In this document: positions 34,230 through 41,947 of the stretch, one piece after another
Numbering within the stretch: the first letter of the stretch is position 1
Layout: the number at the start of each line of letters is the position of its first letter
Assembly: GCA_030698405.1 (NCBI GenBank)
Contig: JAUYMU010000024.1
Location: forward strand, 1 to 43,399
Reading direction: 5' to 3'
From: Bacteroidota bacterium
GTDB taxonomy: Bacteria; Bacteroidota; Bacteroidia; Bacteroidales; Prolixibacteraceae
DNA: 43,399 nucleotides
Notes under the pieces: model-generated
The model's input: the letters and a program-made list of their open reading frames with translations, nothing else
Databases searched by the model: none
What the model was told of the DNA's origin: nothing
Made by a program: the position numbers and the translations under genes

Positions 34230-35125
34230 ATGACCGAAACCAGCGATTCCATAAAACCATGGGTCAGAAGCTTATTGATTCTTCTACCCTTTTTGGTTAT
34301 TGTCGGTCTTTTTCAAATGGTTGGCTATATTTTTTTAGGACTCGATCCAACCAACTTTCAATTACAGGAAAGCCCGGTTCAGGAAACAGTTGGTGCATTG
34401 TTTACTCTTGGAGCAACTATTGTAACTGTCGGAATCTTTCGCCGTTTTATCGATCAGGAGAGTTTCCAGAGTATGGGTTTTACCCGAACGTATATAGAAG
34501 GGAATCTGTTGCCGGCCTTGGATTAGGCGCTATAATAATGACGACCGGATTTACCACATTAGTCTTTCTTCATGAAATACAGTGGTTGGGAACAAACGTG
34601 GATACCAGTAATATCCTGCTGGGTACCTGTTTATTCGTCTTTGTTGCCTTTTCAGAAGAGTTACTTTTACGAGGTTATGTACTGAATAACCTGATGAAGT
34701 CAATGAATCACCTAATTGTTTTGGCGGTTATGTTTTCATTGATACATATTTTCAAAAACAATTTCTCCTGGATTGGCTTTTGGAACATTTTTCTTGCCGG
34801 AATCCTTCTCGGGTTGCCCTACATTTATACCAAAAGCCTTTGGTTGCCAATAGCTTTGCATTTCAGCTGGAACTTTTTTCAGGGAATAGTTTTTGGGTTT
34901 AACGTAAGTGGGCACGTAACCTATTCAATTTTTACCCAAACGCGAACGGCTGATACAATCTGGAACGGTGGAAAGTTTGGCTTCGAAGGTTCTGTTCTTT
35001 CGCTTGTATTTCAGATAGTTGCAATACTTGCACTTTGGTGGTATTACAGTAAGAAGTCAGAACAATACCAACTCGCTTGTGTACCGGTAACCGACCAACC
35101 ATTGGTTGAGAATCAGGTGGATTAA
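34230..35125 (+). pseudogene. CPBP intramembrane protease with a frameshift
   Basis: Two overlapping frames together give one CPBP (Abi/CAAX-like) membrane protease. Frame one (34230-34526) holds MTETSDSIKPWVRSLLILLP and the first two helices, ending LLPALD-stop. The second frame continues with ESVAGLGLGAIIMTTGF, the active-site motifs FSEELLLRGYV (EExxxR) and MFSLIHIFKNN (FxxxH), and LHFSWN, ending near 35125. The switch lies around 34505-34515 and is a -1 change; no slippery heptamer is visible, so mutation or sequencing error is more likely than programmed shifting. CPBP proteins often give self-immunity or processing in bacteriocin clusters, which suits this position. Confidence 0.75.
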
Positions 35126-35199
35126 TAAAACCGGATATCCAAAACCATCATTTTACCTTGCTCTCTGGATATGCACAAAAGCTAGCCGTCGCTAATGCT

Positions 35200-35342
35200 G
35201 ATTTGCAATCACCATTTTTAGGTTCTGGATTTGTAATCCAGCCGTACCAATGATTATTTGAGCTAAGCAGGGCTAATTGAAATTCTTTTTTTAGGATAAA
35301 TGTGGATTACAGATGCTAAGTAAAAGGTTCCGATTGTAAATC
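35200..35342. repeat. Cluster of short GATT-nnn-AATC palindromes
   Basis: Three small hairpin motifs lie in the 290-bp gap before hicA: GATTTGCAATC (35200-35210), CTGGATTTGTAATCCAG (35225-35241) and GATTGTAAATC (35332-35342). They resemble REP-type debris. No gene is seen in the gap. Confidence 0.4.
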
Positions 35343-35367
35343 GACACCAGCCGGAGACTGCGTACTT

Positions 35368-35398
35368 TTTGCAAATGGTATATATTTGTATATCTTTG
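35368..35398 (+). promoter_or_regulatory. Consensus promoter of hicAB
   Basis: TTTG (35368-35371), 19 bp, TATCTTTG (35391-35398): a full Bacteroidota match. Transcription would start near 35405, 13 bp before the hicA ATG. Confidence 0.65.
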
Positions 35399-35417
35399 GT
35401 CGGTTAAAAATTGCTAA

Positions 35418-35600
35418 ATGAAGTATTCCGAGTTTCACAGAAAGATTATACGAAACGGGTGGAAGTTCAGCCATGCTGAAGGCAGCCATTATTTTTATAC
35501 AAAAGACGGAATTCTTTCAGAACCCGTACCTTACCACGGTAGCAAAGAGTTGTACGAACCTCTAAGGAAAAAAATTGCAAAAAGCATGGGGCTTAAATAG
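35418..35600 (+). CDS. hicA: HicA-family mRNA interferase toxin
   Basis: A 60-residue toxin of the double-stranded-RNA-binding fold. KYSEFHRKIIRNGWKFSHAE leads to GSHYFYTKDG, which contains the catalytic His24, then a basic C-terminus (RKKIAKSMGLK). HicA proteins cleave mRNA and are blocked by HicB. hicB follows after 20 bp and the pair has its own consensus promoter. The toxin looks intact. Confidence 0.9.
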   Translation: MKYSEFHRKIIRNGWKFSHAEGSHYFYTKDGILSEPVPYHGSKELYEPLRKKIAKSMGLK

Positions 35601-35620
35601 CCTACTAAAAAAATACGACG

Positions 35621-36031
35621 ATGGAAAAATTAATCATTGAAATTGGGGCAAGCCCGAATCACTTTGGCGGTTTTGCCACCAATGTTGATGGCGTGTATGG
35701 AGCCGGTAACACACTTGATGAGTGTAAAGCTGACATATTGGAAGGGTTACGTTTGCTGATTAACAACCGCGAGAAAAGCCAGGCCCCGGTTCCCGAATGG
35801 CTGATTAACGGCGAATACGAAATTGAATACCGGTACGACGTTCAAAGCATCCTGAATTATTACGCCAATGTATTCACAAAACCCGCGCTCGAACGCCTGA
35901 CTGGTATCAACCAAAAGCAACTCCACCATTACGCTACTGGTCTTAAAAAGCCCCGCGAACCACAACGAAAAAAAATAGAGCTGGCTTTGCACCGTCTGGG
36001 CAGCGAACTACTGTCCGTTCGTTTCAGCTAA
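35621..36031 (+). CDS. hicB: HicB-family antitoxin
   Basis: A 136-residue antitoxin. The N-terminal partial RNase-H-like domain has KLIIEIGASPNHFGGFATNV and GAGNTLDECKADILEGLRLL. The C-terminal half carries a helix-turn-helix (LERLTGINQKQLHHYATGLK) that would bind the operon promoter and repress it. Longer HicB proteins with a DNA-binding tail are common in Bacteroidota. A strong terminator follows 20 bp downstream. Confidence 0.9.
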   Translation: MEKLIIEIGASPNHFGGFATNVDGVYGAGNTLDECKADILEGLRLLINNREKSQAPVPEWLINGEYEIEYRYDVQSILNYYANVFTKPALERLTGINQKQLHHYATGLKKPREPQRKKIELALHRLGSELLSVRFS

Positions 36032-36051
36032 CGCCAGCCATACAAAGAACA

Positions 36052-36077
36052 AAAAGCCGGGAATTTGCCCGGCTTTT
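36052..36077 (+). terminator. Intrinsic terminator after hicB
   Basis: AAAAGCCGGG pairs with CCCGGCTTTT around AATTTG. A perfect 10-bp stem with a T-run. Confidence 0.8.
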
Positions 36078-36142
36078 GCGTTTATAAACTCTCCTTCTGT
36101 TTGGATAATCAGTTTCAATCAAATTATACTTTCTGCAAATAA

Positions 36143-36183
36143 AATATACGATTTAGGTTATATTATGACATAATTCGTATATT
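36143..36183. promoter_or_regulatory. Nested palindromes upstream of the TetR gene
   Basis: AATATACGA (36143-36151) and its reverse complement TCGTATATT (36175-36183) flank a second palindrome, ATTATG-A-CATAAT (36162-36174). This is the natural place for a TetR-type autoregulatory operator. The promoter itself was not resolved; TATATTTA at 36178-36185 is one base off the -7 consensus. Confidence 0.45.
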
Positions 36184-36212
36184 TACCATGTTTTTGCAAT
36201 AATCCGAAGAAC

Positions 36213-36797
36213 ATGGAAGAAATCTCACAAAACAAGAAATACCTCGATATCATTCAGGCGGCGCGCACTTTGTTTTGGAAACACGGTTTTAAACGGGTGT
36301 CGATTGAGGAGATTTGCCGCGAAGCCAAAACCAGCAAAATGACTTTTTATAAGTTTTTTGCCAATAAACTGGAGCTAGCCAAAGCTGTATTCGACTTTGT
36401 AGTAGATGATTCGGTGGCAACCTTTAAAACAGTTTTGCACGAAACAATCTCTGCATCGGAGTTGATTGGCCAAATGCTGCAAATGAAAAAAGAGGGAATT
36501 CACGAAATCAGTAAAGAGTTCATCTCCGATTTTTACACCAACCCCGAATTGGGATTAAAAGATTACATCGAAGAAAAAACCCGAACAGTTTGGGCGGAAA
36601 TGATCGGTGATTTCAAACTGGCGCAAGAGCGTGGAATATTGCGCAAAGACCTGAATATCGAATTCTTCGTCTATTTCACACAGAAATTCTGCGACTTGCT
36701 GAATGATCCGTATCTAAACAAAATCTATCCAAATCCACAGGATTTGATTATGGAACTGACTCGTTTTTCGGCTTACGGAATTTCGCCCCACGAATAA
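36213..36797 (+). CDS. TetR/AcrR-family transcriptional regulator
   Basis: A 194-residue regulator. The N-terminal helix-turn-helix is typical: ILDAARxLF-like IIQAARTLFWKHGFKRVSIE, then EICREAKTSKMTFYKFFANK. The remaining helical domain binds an unknown ligand. The stop is 4 bp before the next start, so the regulator heads an operon with the outer-membrane barrel, ABC ATPase, FtsX permeases and LolA-like protein, and probably represses it. The palindromes at 36143-36183 are the candidate operator. Confidence 0.9.
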   Translation: MEEISQNKKYLDIIQAARTLFWKHGFKRVSIEEICREAKTSKMTFYKFFANKLELAKAVFDFVVDDSVATFKTVLHETISASELIGQMLQMKKEGIHEISKEFISDFYTNPELGLKDYIEEKTRTVWAEMIGDFKLAQERGILRKDLNIEFFVYFTQKFCDLLNDPYLNKIYPNPQDLIMELTRFSAYGISPHE

Positions 36798-36801
36798 TGA
36801 T

Positions 36802-37938
36802 ATGAATTCATTCAGGTACATATTATTGGTATTCAGCGTTGTTCTGGTTCAAAACCTGAACGCACAAAACCTTGAATTTAAAGGACAGGCATCGGCGTGG
36901 GCCAACTTCAACCCGAACAACGAATTGCAACTTTGGGGAGGTGCGCGCTACATTCCACAATTTAATTTGAAGTTTGGAGAACCATCGAAAAGTCTGTTCG
37001 ATTTTGAAGCCTCGGCCAATCTGAACGGAACTTTGGGCATCCTTCCTTTCGATTCACTTTACTCAAAAGTAAGCATCAAACCATACCGTTTATGGGCACG
37101 CTATTCCACTGAACAGTTGGAAATCAGGGCTGGATTGCAGAAAATCAACTTTGGTTCCGCCTCGATGATCCGCCCGCTCATGTGGTTCGATCAACTCGAT
37201 CCGCGCGACCCGTTGCAATTGACCGATGGCGTTTGGGGAGTTTTGGGACGTTACTATTTCCTGAACAATGCCAACCTTTGGCTGTGGGCGCTCTACGGAA
37301 ACGAAAATCCTAAAACCTGGGAGATCGGCAACACGAGTCAGCGACAGCCCGAATTTGGTGGTCGATTCCAAATGCCTGTCCCCAAAGGTGAAATGGGGAT
37401 TTCGTACCATCACCGCTTATCCGACACGAATAGTCTGGATACATTGGTGACCTTAAACGATCTTATTCCTGAAGACCGCATCGGTCTGGATGGTAAATGG
37501 GACGTGGGCGTTGGGCTTTGGTTCGAAGCAGTCTGGCTGAATAAATCGAAAAACGTGGGCGATTTCACCAATCAGACATCACTTAGTGTTGGAACCGATT
37601 ACACTTTTGGAATAGGTAACGGACTGAATGTCATTTATGAACAGTTGCTGTTTGCTTACGATGAAAAACCTTTCCGCATCAACAATCCGTTTATTTTTTC
37701 CACACTTTCGCTCAACTATCCGCTTAGCCTGAACGACAACCTGAGTGCGATGGTTTATTACGACTGGAACAACAAAGGGGTTTATAACATCGTCACCTGG
37801 AACCATCAGTTCAGGAATATTACGCTTTATTGCATGGGTTTCAGCAACCCCAAAACATATCGCATACCATTAACGGCCAACGATATCAATCTGTTTGCAG
37901 GTACGGGAATACAGGTAATGTTGGTCATTAATCACTAA
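36802..37938 (+). CDS. Outer-membrane beta-barrel protein
   Basis: A 378-residue protein with signal peptide MNSFRYILLVFSVVLVQNLNA, cleaved before QNLEF. The rest is alternating amphipathic strands with aromatic ends (LWGGARYIPQFNL, YRLWARYSTEQLEIRAGLQK, LWLWALYGNE, ATVY-like SAMVYYDWNN), as in porin-like barrels. I cannot assign a Pfam family. The operon context with an FtsX-type ABC exporter and a LolA-like protein suggests a part in moving a hydrophobic substrate to or through the outer membrane. Confidence 0.75.
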   Translation: MNSFRYILLVFSVVLVQNLNAQNLEFKGQASAWANFNPNNELQLWGGARYIPQFNLKFGEPSKSLFDFEASANLNGTLGILPFDSLYSKVSIKPYRLWARYSTEQLEIRAGLQKINFGSASMIRPLMWFDQLDPRDPLQLTDGVWGVLGRYYFLNNANLWLWALYGNENPKTWEIGNTSQRQPEFGGRFQMPVPKGEMGISYHHRLSDTNSLDTLVTLNDLIPEDRIGLDGKWDVGVGLWFEAVWLNKSKNVGDFTNQTSLSVGTDYTFGIGNGLNVIYEQLLFAYDEKPFRINNPFIFSTLSLNYPLSLNDNLSAMVYYDWNNKGVYNIVTWNHQFRNITLYCMGFSNPKTYRIPLTANDINLFAGTGIQVMLVINH

Positions 37939-37950
37939 AATATTCTGTTT

Positions 37951-38643
37951 ATGGAAAACATTATTCAAATCAATCAGCTCATCAAAAGGTTTCCCATCGG
38001 AAAAGGTGAGTTTACCGCACTCAAGGGAATTAATCTGACCTTTGGAACCGGCGAATTTGCCGGACTTATTGGCCCCAGTGGCTCCGGAAAAACCACGCTG
38101 CTCAACATCATCGGATCACTCGATATGCCTACTGAAGGAGAGGCTATTGTGCTCGGAAAACCGATCAGCAAGTTGAGCGCAAAAGAGTCGGCCAAACTGC
38201 GCAAAGAGAGTCTGGGGTTTATTTTCCAGAGCTACAATTTGTTACAGGTACACACGGTTTTCGAAAATGTTGAATTCCCATTGTTACTGCTCGATTACAC
38301 CACTTCGGAGCGCAAAAAAATGGTGATGGATGCACTGGAATGGGTGGGCCTGACCGACAAAGTAAAATCGAAGCCACCACAACTTTCAGGAGGCGAATGC
38401 CAGCGTGTTGCCATTGCCCGTGCCATGGTGAAAAAGCCCTCGTTGGTGCTGGCCGATGAGCCTACCGCGAACCTCGATGCAGCGAACTCGCACAACATCT
38501 TGCAAACCATGCTGAACCTTAACCGCGAGCTGAAAACCACCTTCATTTTTGCTACCCACGATGAAAAAGTCATCGGTTACCTGAAAAGGAAAATATTCCT
38601 GAAAGACGGATTGGTCGATCACGAAGAATGGATAAAAAAGTAA
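37951..38643 (+). CDS. ABC transporter ATPase, LolD/MacB type
   Basis: A 230-residue nucleotide-binding subunit. Walker A is GPSGSGKTTLLNIIG (about 42-56), the Q-loop lies in GFIFQSYNLLQVHTVFENV, the signature is LSGGECQRVAIARAMV (Glu-Cys in place of the usual Gln-Gln), and Walker B is LVLADEPTANLD, then a His switch in FATHDEK. This is the LolD/MacB/FtsE subgroup that works with FtsX-type permeases, two of which follow immediately. Confidence 0.93.
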   Translation: MENIIQINQLIKRFPIGKGEFTALKGINLTFGTGEFAGLIGPSGSGKTTLLNIIGSLDMPTEGEAIVLGKPISKLSAKESAKLRKESLGFIFQSYNLLQVHTVFENVEFPLLLLDYTTSERKKMVMDALEWVGLTDKVKSKPPQLSGGECQRVAIARAMVKKPSLVLADEPTANLDAANSHNILQTMLNLNRELKTTFIFATHDEKVIGYLKRKIFLKDGLVDHEEWIKK

Positions 38644-38655
38644 AATCGTGCAAGT

Positions 38656-39831
38656 ATGAAAATAGCTTTTAAATTGGCTTTCCGAAACCTGATAGGCGCC
38701 GGGTTACGCACATGGTTGAATGTGATCGTGTTGTCGTTTTCCTTCGTGGTCATTATCTGGATGAAGGGAATTCTGGTGGGCTGGGACCATCAGGCCAAAA
38801 ACGATATGGAACAGTGGGAGATTGGTAAAGGCCAGTTCTGGCACAACCAGTACGATCCGTACGATGGATTTACGATTACCGACAGCCATGCCCCAATTCC
38901 CAGTGAGTTTAAGCCTGAAATTGAAAAGGGAGAAATGGTGCCCATGCTTTTTGCACAGGGAACTATTTACCCACAGGGAAGAATGCAACCGGCTATGATC
39001 AAAGGGATTCCGGCCAGTCAAACTTTACTGAAAATACCAACACACAAACTCGATTCGGTGACCGACGCCATTCCTGCTATTATTGGCGAAGTGATGGCCC
39101 GTTCGAGCCACCTTGAAAAAGGAAGCCGCATTGTTTTGCGCTGGCGCGACAGCAAAGGTACCTTCGATGCAACTGAAATTGAGATTGTTGATATTTTTTC
39201 AACCACCGTACCCACCATTGATGTGGCACAGGTATGGATCAACCTCGAAACCATGCAGGAGAAACTATTGCTTCCTGAACAGGCCACGCTTTTCAGCTTT
39301 GCCAATCCTGAAGAAAACCGTTCCGAAGTTGGTGACTTCAGGCTAAAAACTAAAAAAGACCTTACAGCAGAAATTGACGCCATGATTGAAACCAAAAATA
39401 AAGGGCAATCGGTTTTCTATATTATTCTATTGCTGCTGGCGATGCTGGCGATTTTCGACACCCAGATTTTGTCTATTTTCCGAAGACAAAAAGAGATTGG
39501 AACATATGTGGCCCTGGGTTATACCCGACAACAAGTGGTGACCTTGTTTACTGTTGAAGGGGCGATGCACGCAGTATTGGCTGCGGCTCTGGCTGCTGTT
39601 TACGGAGTTCCGTTTTTTATCTGGCAAGCGCGAGTCGGCTTCACCGTTCCAATGGATACGAGCGAATTTGGGATGGCCATTGCGCCAACCATGTACCCGA
39701 TTTACAGCATGGGACTGATACTCTCAACGACCATAATTGTGCTTTTGACCACTTCGGTGGTAAGTTACTGGCCGGCACGCCGCATCGCGAAAATGAACCC
39801 AACTGAAGCTTTAAGGGGGAAAATACAATGA
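38656..39831 (+). CDS. FtsX-type ABC permease, first subunit
   Basis: A 391-residue permease with one N-terminal membrane helix (TWLNVIVLSFSFVVIIWM), a large periplasmic domain (about 45-255) and three C-terminal helices (VFYIILLLLAMLAIFDTQIL, MHAVLAAALAAVYG, GLILSTTIIVLLTTSVVSYW). It ends in the family signature PARRIAKMNPTEALRG. The motif IFRRQKEIGTYVALGYTRQQV couples to the ATPase. The gene overlaps the next permease gene by 4 bp (ATGA). Confidence 0.92.
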   Translation: MKIAFKLAFRNLIGAGLRTWLNVIVLSFSFVVIIWMKGILVGWDHQAKNDMEQWEIGKGQFWHNQYDPYDGFTITDSHAPIPSEFKPEIEKGEMVPMLFAQGTIYPQGRMQPAMIKGIPASQTLLKIPTHKLDSVTDAIPAIIGEVMARSSHLEKGSRIVLRWRDSKGTFDATEIEIVDIFSTTVPTIDVAQVWINLETMQEKLLLPEQATLFSFANPEENRSEVGDFRLKTKKDLTAEIDAMIETKNKGQSVFYIILLLLAMLAIFDTQILSIFRRQKEIGTYVALGYTRQQVVTLFTVEGAMHAVLAAALAAVYGVPFFIWQARVGFTVPMDTSEFGMAIAPTMYPIYSMGLILSTTIIVLLTTSVVSYWPARRIAKMNPTEALRGKIQ

Positions 39832-41114
39832 TAAAATTTCTATTGAAAGGATTGTTGCGGGATAAAAGGCGCAGCCTGATGCCCATCCTCATCGTTGCGG
39901 TGGGCGTGGCTATGAGTGTTTTTCTTCATGCCTACATTACCGGTTTGATGAACGATTCTATTGAGATGAATGCCAAATTGAGTTTTGGGCATGTGAAGGT
40001 GGTAACCAAATCGTTTGCCGAAAACATCAGCCAAATGCCGACAGATCTGGCGCTGCTCGAAACCACCGCATTGAAAGAAAAACTTAGCAAGGAATTTCCT
40101 GAAGTTGCCTGGGTGGAACGAATCCAGTTTGGCGGTTTGATTGACGCACCCGATGAAAACGGCGAAACCAAATCTCAAGGACCTGCCATTGGAATTGGCA
40201 TTGATCTACTTTCAGCTCCGACAGGTCGGGGGGGCGAAACAGAGCGAATGGGAATGGCGAAATCGCTGGTGCGTGGCCGTTTGCCTGAAAATAAAGGCGA
40301 AATATTGCTAAGCGAACTCTTTTCTCAAAAGTTGGGCGTAAATCCGGGAGACAAGATTACGCTAATTGGTTCGACCATGAACGGTGCTATGAGCTACTAT
40401 AATTTTTTCCTGGCCGGAACGCTTTCATTTGGTGTTCAGGTAATGGACAAGGGAACCATTGTTGCTGATATTGAAGATGTTCGCCTGGCGCTCGACATGG
40501 AAGATGCTGCCACTGAAATCACTGGATTTTTCGGTTCAGGCTACTTTTCGGCTGATCTGGCCGCAGATGTAAAAGAAAAGTTCGTATCGAATTTCCCTAA
40601 TCCTGAAAATGATGAATACTCCCCGGTGATGTTATCGCTCAAAGATCAGGGAAGTATGGGGCAGTTTGTTGATTTGTCGAACACGATGGGCGCGATTATT
40701 ACCTTTGTATTTATGCTGGCCATGTCGCTGGTTTTGTGGAATGCCGGATTGCTCGGAGGAATAAGGCGTTACGGCGAATTTGGCATCCGGCTGGCCATGG
40801 GCGAAGAGAAAAAGCATGTCTATCGAACTTTGGTTTACGAATCGGTAATGATTGGCATTGCCGGATCTGTTGTTGGAACCGCATTCGGACTGTTCTTTGC
40901 CTGGCTGTTGCAAACTTATGGCCTGAATCTGGGCGATTCGATGAAAGGTTCGTCGATGATGATGCCAACCATTATTCGGGCACGCATCACACCGGTTGAT
41001 TTTTACATCGGTTTCCTGCCCGGAATTGTATCGACTGTAATTGGCGCGATGCTTGCCGGAGTTGGCATTTATAAACGAAAAACCTCACAATTATTTAAAG
41101 AGTTAGAGGCATAA
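39828..41114 (+). CDS. FtsX-type ABC permease, second subunit
   Basis: A 428-residue permease of the same design: KFLLKGLLRDKRRSLMPILI, membrane helix, periplasmic domain (about 45-285), then helices with GGIRRYGEFGIRLAMGEEKK as coupling motif. The end differs from the first subunit (IYKRKTSQLFKELEA instead of PARRIAKMNP). Two unequal FtsX proteins with one LolD-like ATPase resemble a LolCDE heterodimer, and the following LolA-like gene strengthens this. The cargo may be a lipoprotein, a glycolipid or a toxic hydrophobic compound. Confidence 0.9.
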   Translation: MIKFLLKGLLRDKRRSLMPILIVAVGVAMSVFLHAYITGLMNDSIEMNAKLSFGHVKVVTKSFAENISQMPTDLALLETTALKEKLSKEFPEVAWVERIQFGGLIDAPDENGETKSQGPAIGIGIDLLSAPTGRGGETERMGMAKSLVRGRLPENKGEILLSELFSQKLGVNPGDKITLIGSTMNGAMSYYNFFLAGTLSFGVQVMDKGTIVADIEDVRLALDMEDAATEITGFFGSGYFSADLAADVKEKFVSNFPNPENDEYSPVMLSLKDQGSMGQFVDLSNTMGAIITFVFMLAMSLVLWNAGLLGGIRRYGEFGIRLAMGEEKKHVYRTLVYESVMIGIAGSVVGTAFGLFFAWLLQTYGLNLGDSMKGSSMMMPTIIRARITPVDFYIGFLPGIVSTVIGAMLAGVGIYKRKTSQLFKELEA

Positions 41115-41131
41115 AATTGATATAAAAAATA

Positions 41132-41191
41132 ACCACATAGGCACATAGAACACATAAAAAATAAACTATGTGACCTATGTGCCTATGTGGT
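41132..41191 (+). repeat. CACATAG-rich hairpin repeat, copy 3
   Basis: Arms at 41132-41156 and 41166-41191 match copies 1 and 2. It is inverted on the map, but because the flanking genes are on the plus strand it has the same sense relative to transcription. It lies between the second FtsX gene and the LolA-like gene and ends 16 bp before the latter's ATG. Confidence 0.9.
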
Positions 41192-41207
41192 TCACAAAAA
41201 AAAGAAA

Positions 41208-41942
41208 ATGAAAACAATCATCGCATTCATCTTGACTATTATCACATTGACTGGTTTCAGCACTCCCGATGCCAACGAAATCCTAAGAAAAGTGGACAAG
41301 AACCTATCGTCGGATAACCGGGTGATGGAATCGTCGATAACCATACAAGGGAAACGTGGTGCGCGAACCATTACCTCAAAAACCTACGCGATGGGCGACA
41401 AAAAATCGTTTACCGAGTACCTTTCTCCTGCCCGTGAACAGGGAACCAAAATGCTGAAACTCGAAAACCAGCTCTGGATTTACTCACCATCGACCGACCG
41501 CATCATCCAGATTTCGGGTCACCTGTTGCGCCAGTCTGTGATGGGCTCCGACCTTTCATACGAAGACATGATGGACGACCGCAAACTCACCGACATTTAC
41601 GATGCGAAAGTGCTTTCCGAAGAAGAGTTGGACGGTCGCAAAACCTACCTGATTGAACTTACCGCCAAAGTAACTGATGTTGCCTACCACTCGCAAAAGA
41701 TGTGGGTGGATGCCGAGCGTTTCGTTCCACTGAAACAGGAAATGTATGCCAAAAGCGGTCAATTGCTCAAACGTTTGGAAATGAAAGATGTCATTCAGGT
41801 AAAAGGCCGGTGGTTCCCAACGACAATGATTTACAAAGACATGCTGAAAGACGGCGATGGCACGGAATTCAAAATCAGCAAAATTGAGTTCAATGTAGAA
41901 ATTCCGGAATATATTTTCAGCAAGGCAGCATTGAAAAAGTGA
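41208..41942 (+). CDS. LolA-like outer-membrane lipoprotein-sorting protein
   Basis: A 244-residue periplasmic protein. The start is the ATG at 41208, giving signal peptide MKTIIAFILTIITLTGFSTP; a GTG at 41187 lies in the repeat and is rejected. The mature part has DANEILRKVDKNLSSDNRVM, the antiparallel strands of a LolA fold (SPAREQGTKMLKLENQLWIY), SGHLLRQSVMGSDLSYEDMM and VDAERFVPLKQEMYAKSG. This matches the LolA-like family found with FtsX/MacB-type exporters. It probably shuttles the exported lipid-like cargo across the periplasm. Confidence 0.9.
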   Translation: MKTIIAFILTIITLTGFSTPDANEILRKVDKNLSSDNRVMESSITIQGKRGARTITSKTYAMGDKKSFTEYLSPAREQGTKMLKLENQLWIYSPSTDRIIQISGHLLRQSVMGSDLSYEDMMDDRKLTDIYDAKVLSEEELDGRKTYLIELTAKVTDVAYHSQKMWVDAERFVPLKQEMYAKSGQLLKRLEMKDVIQVKGRWFPTTMIYKDMLKDGDGTEFKISKIEFNVEIPEYIFSKAALKK

Positions 41943-41947
41943 CAGAT

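Noticed and set aside
34500-34520. Programmed -1 frameshifting in the CPBP gene
   Set aside because: No slippery heptamer or downstream pseudoknot-like structure is visible; mutation or read error is simpler.
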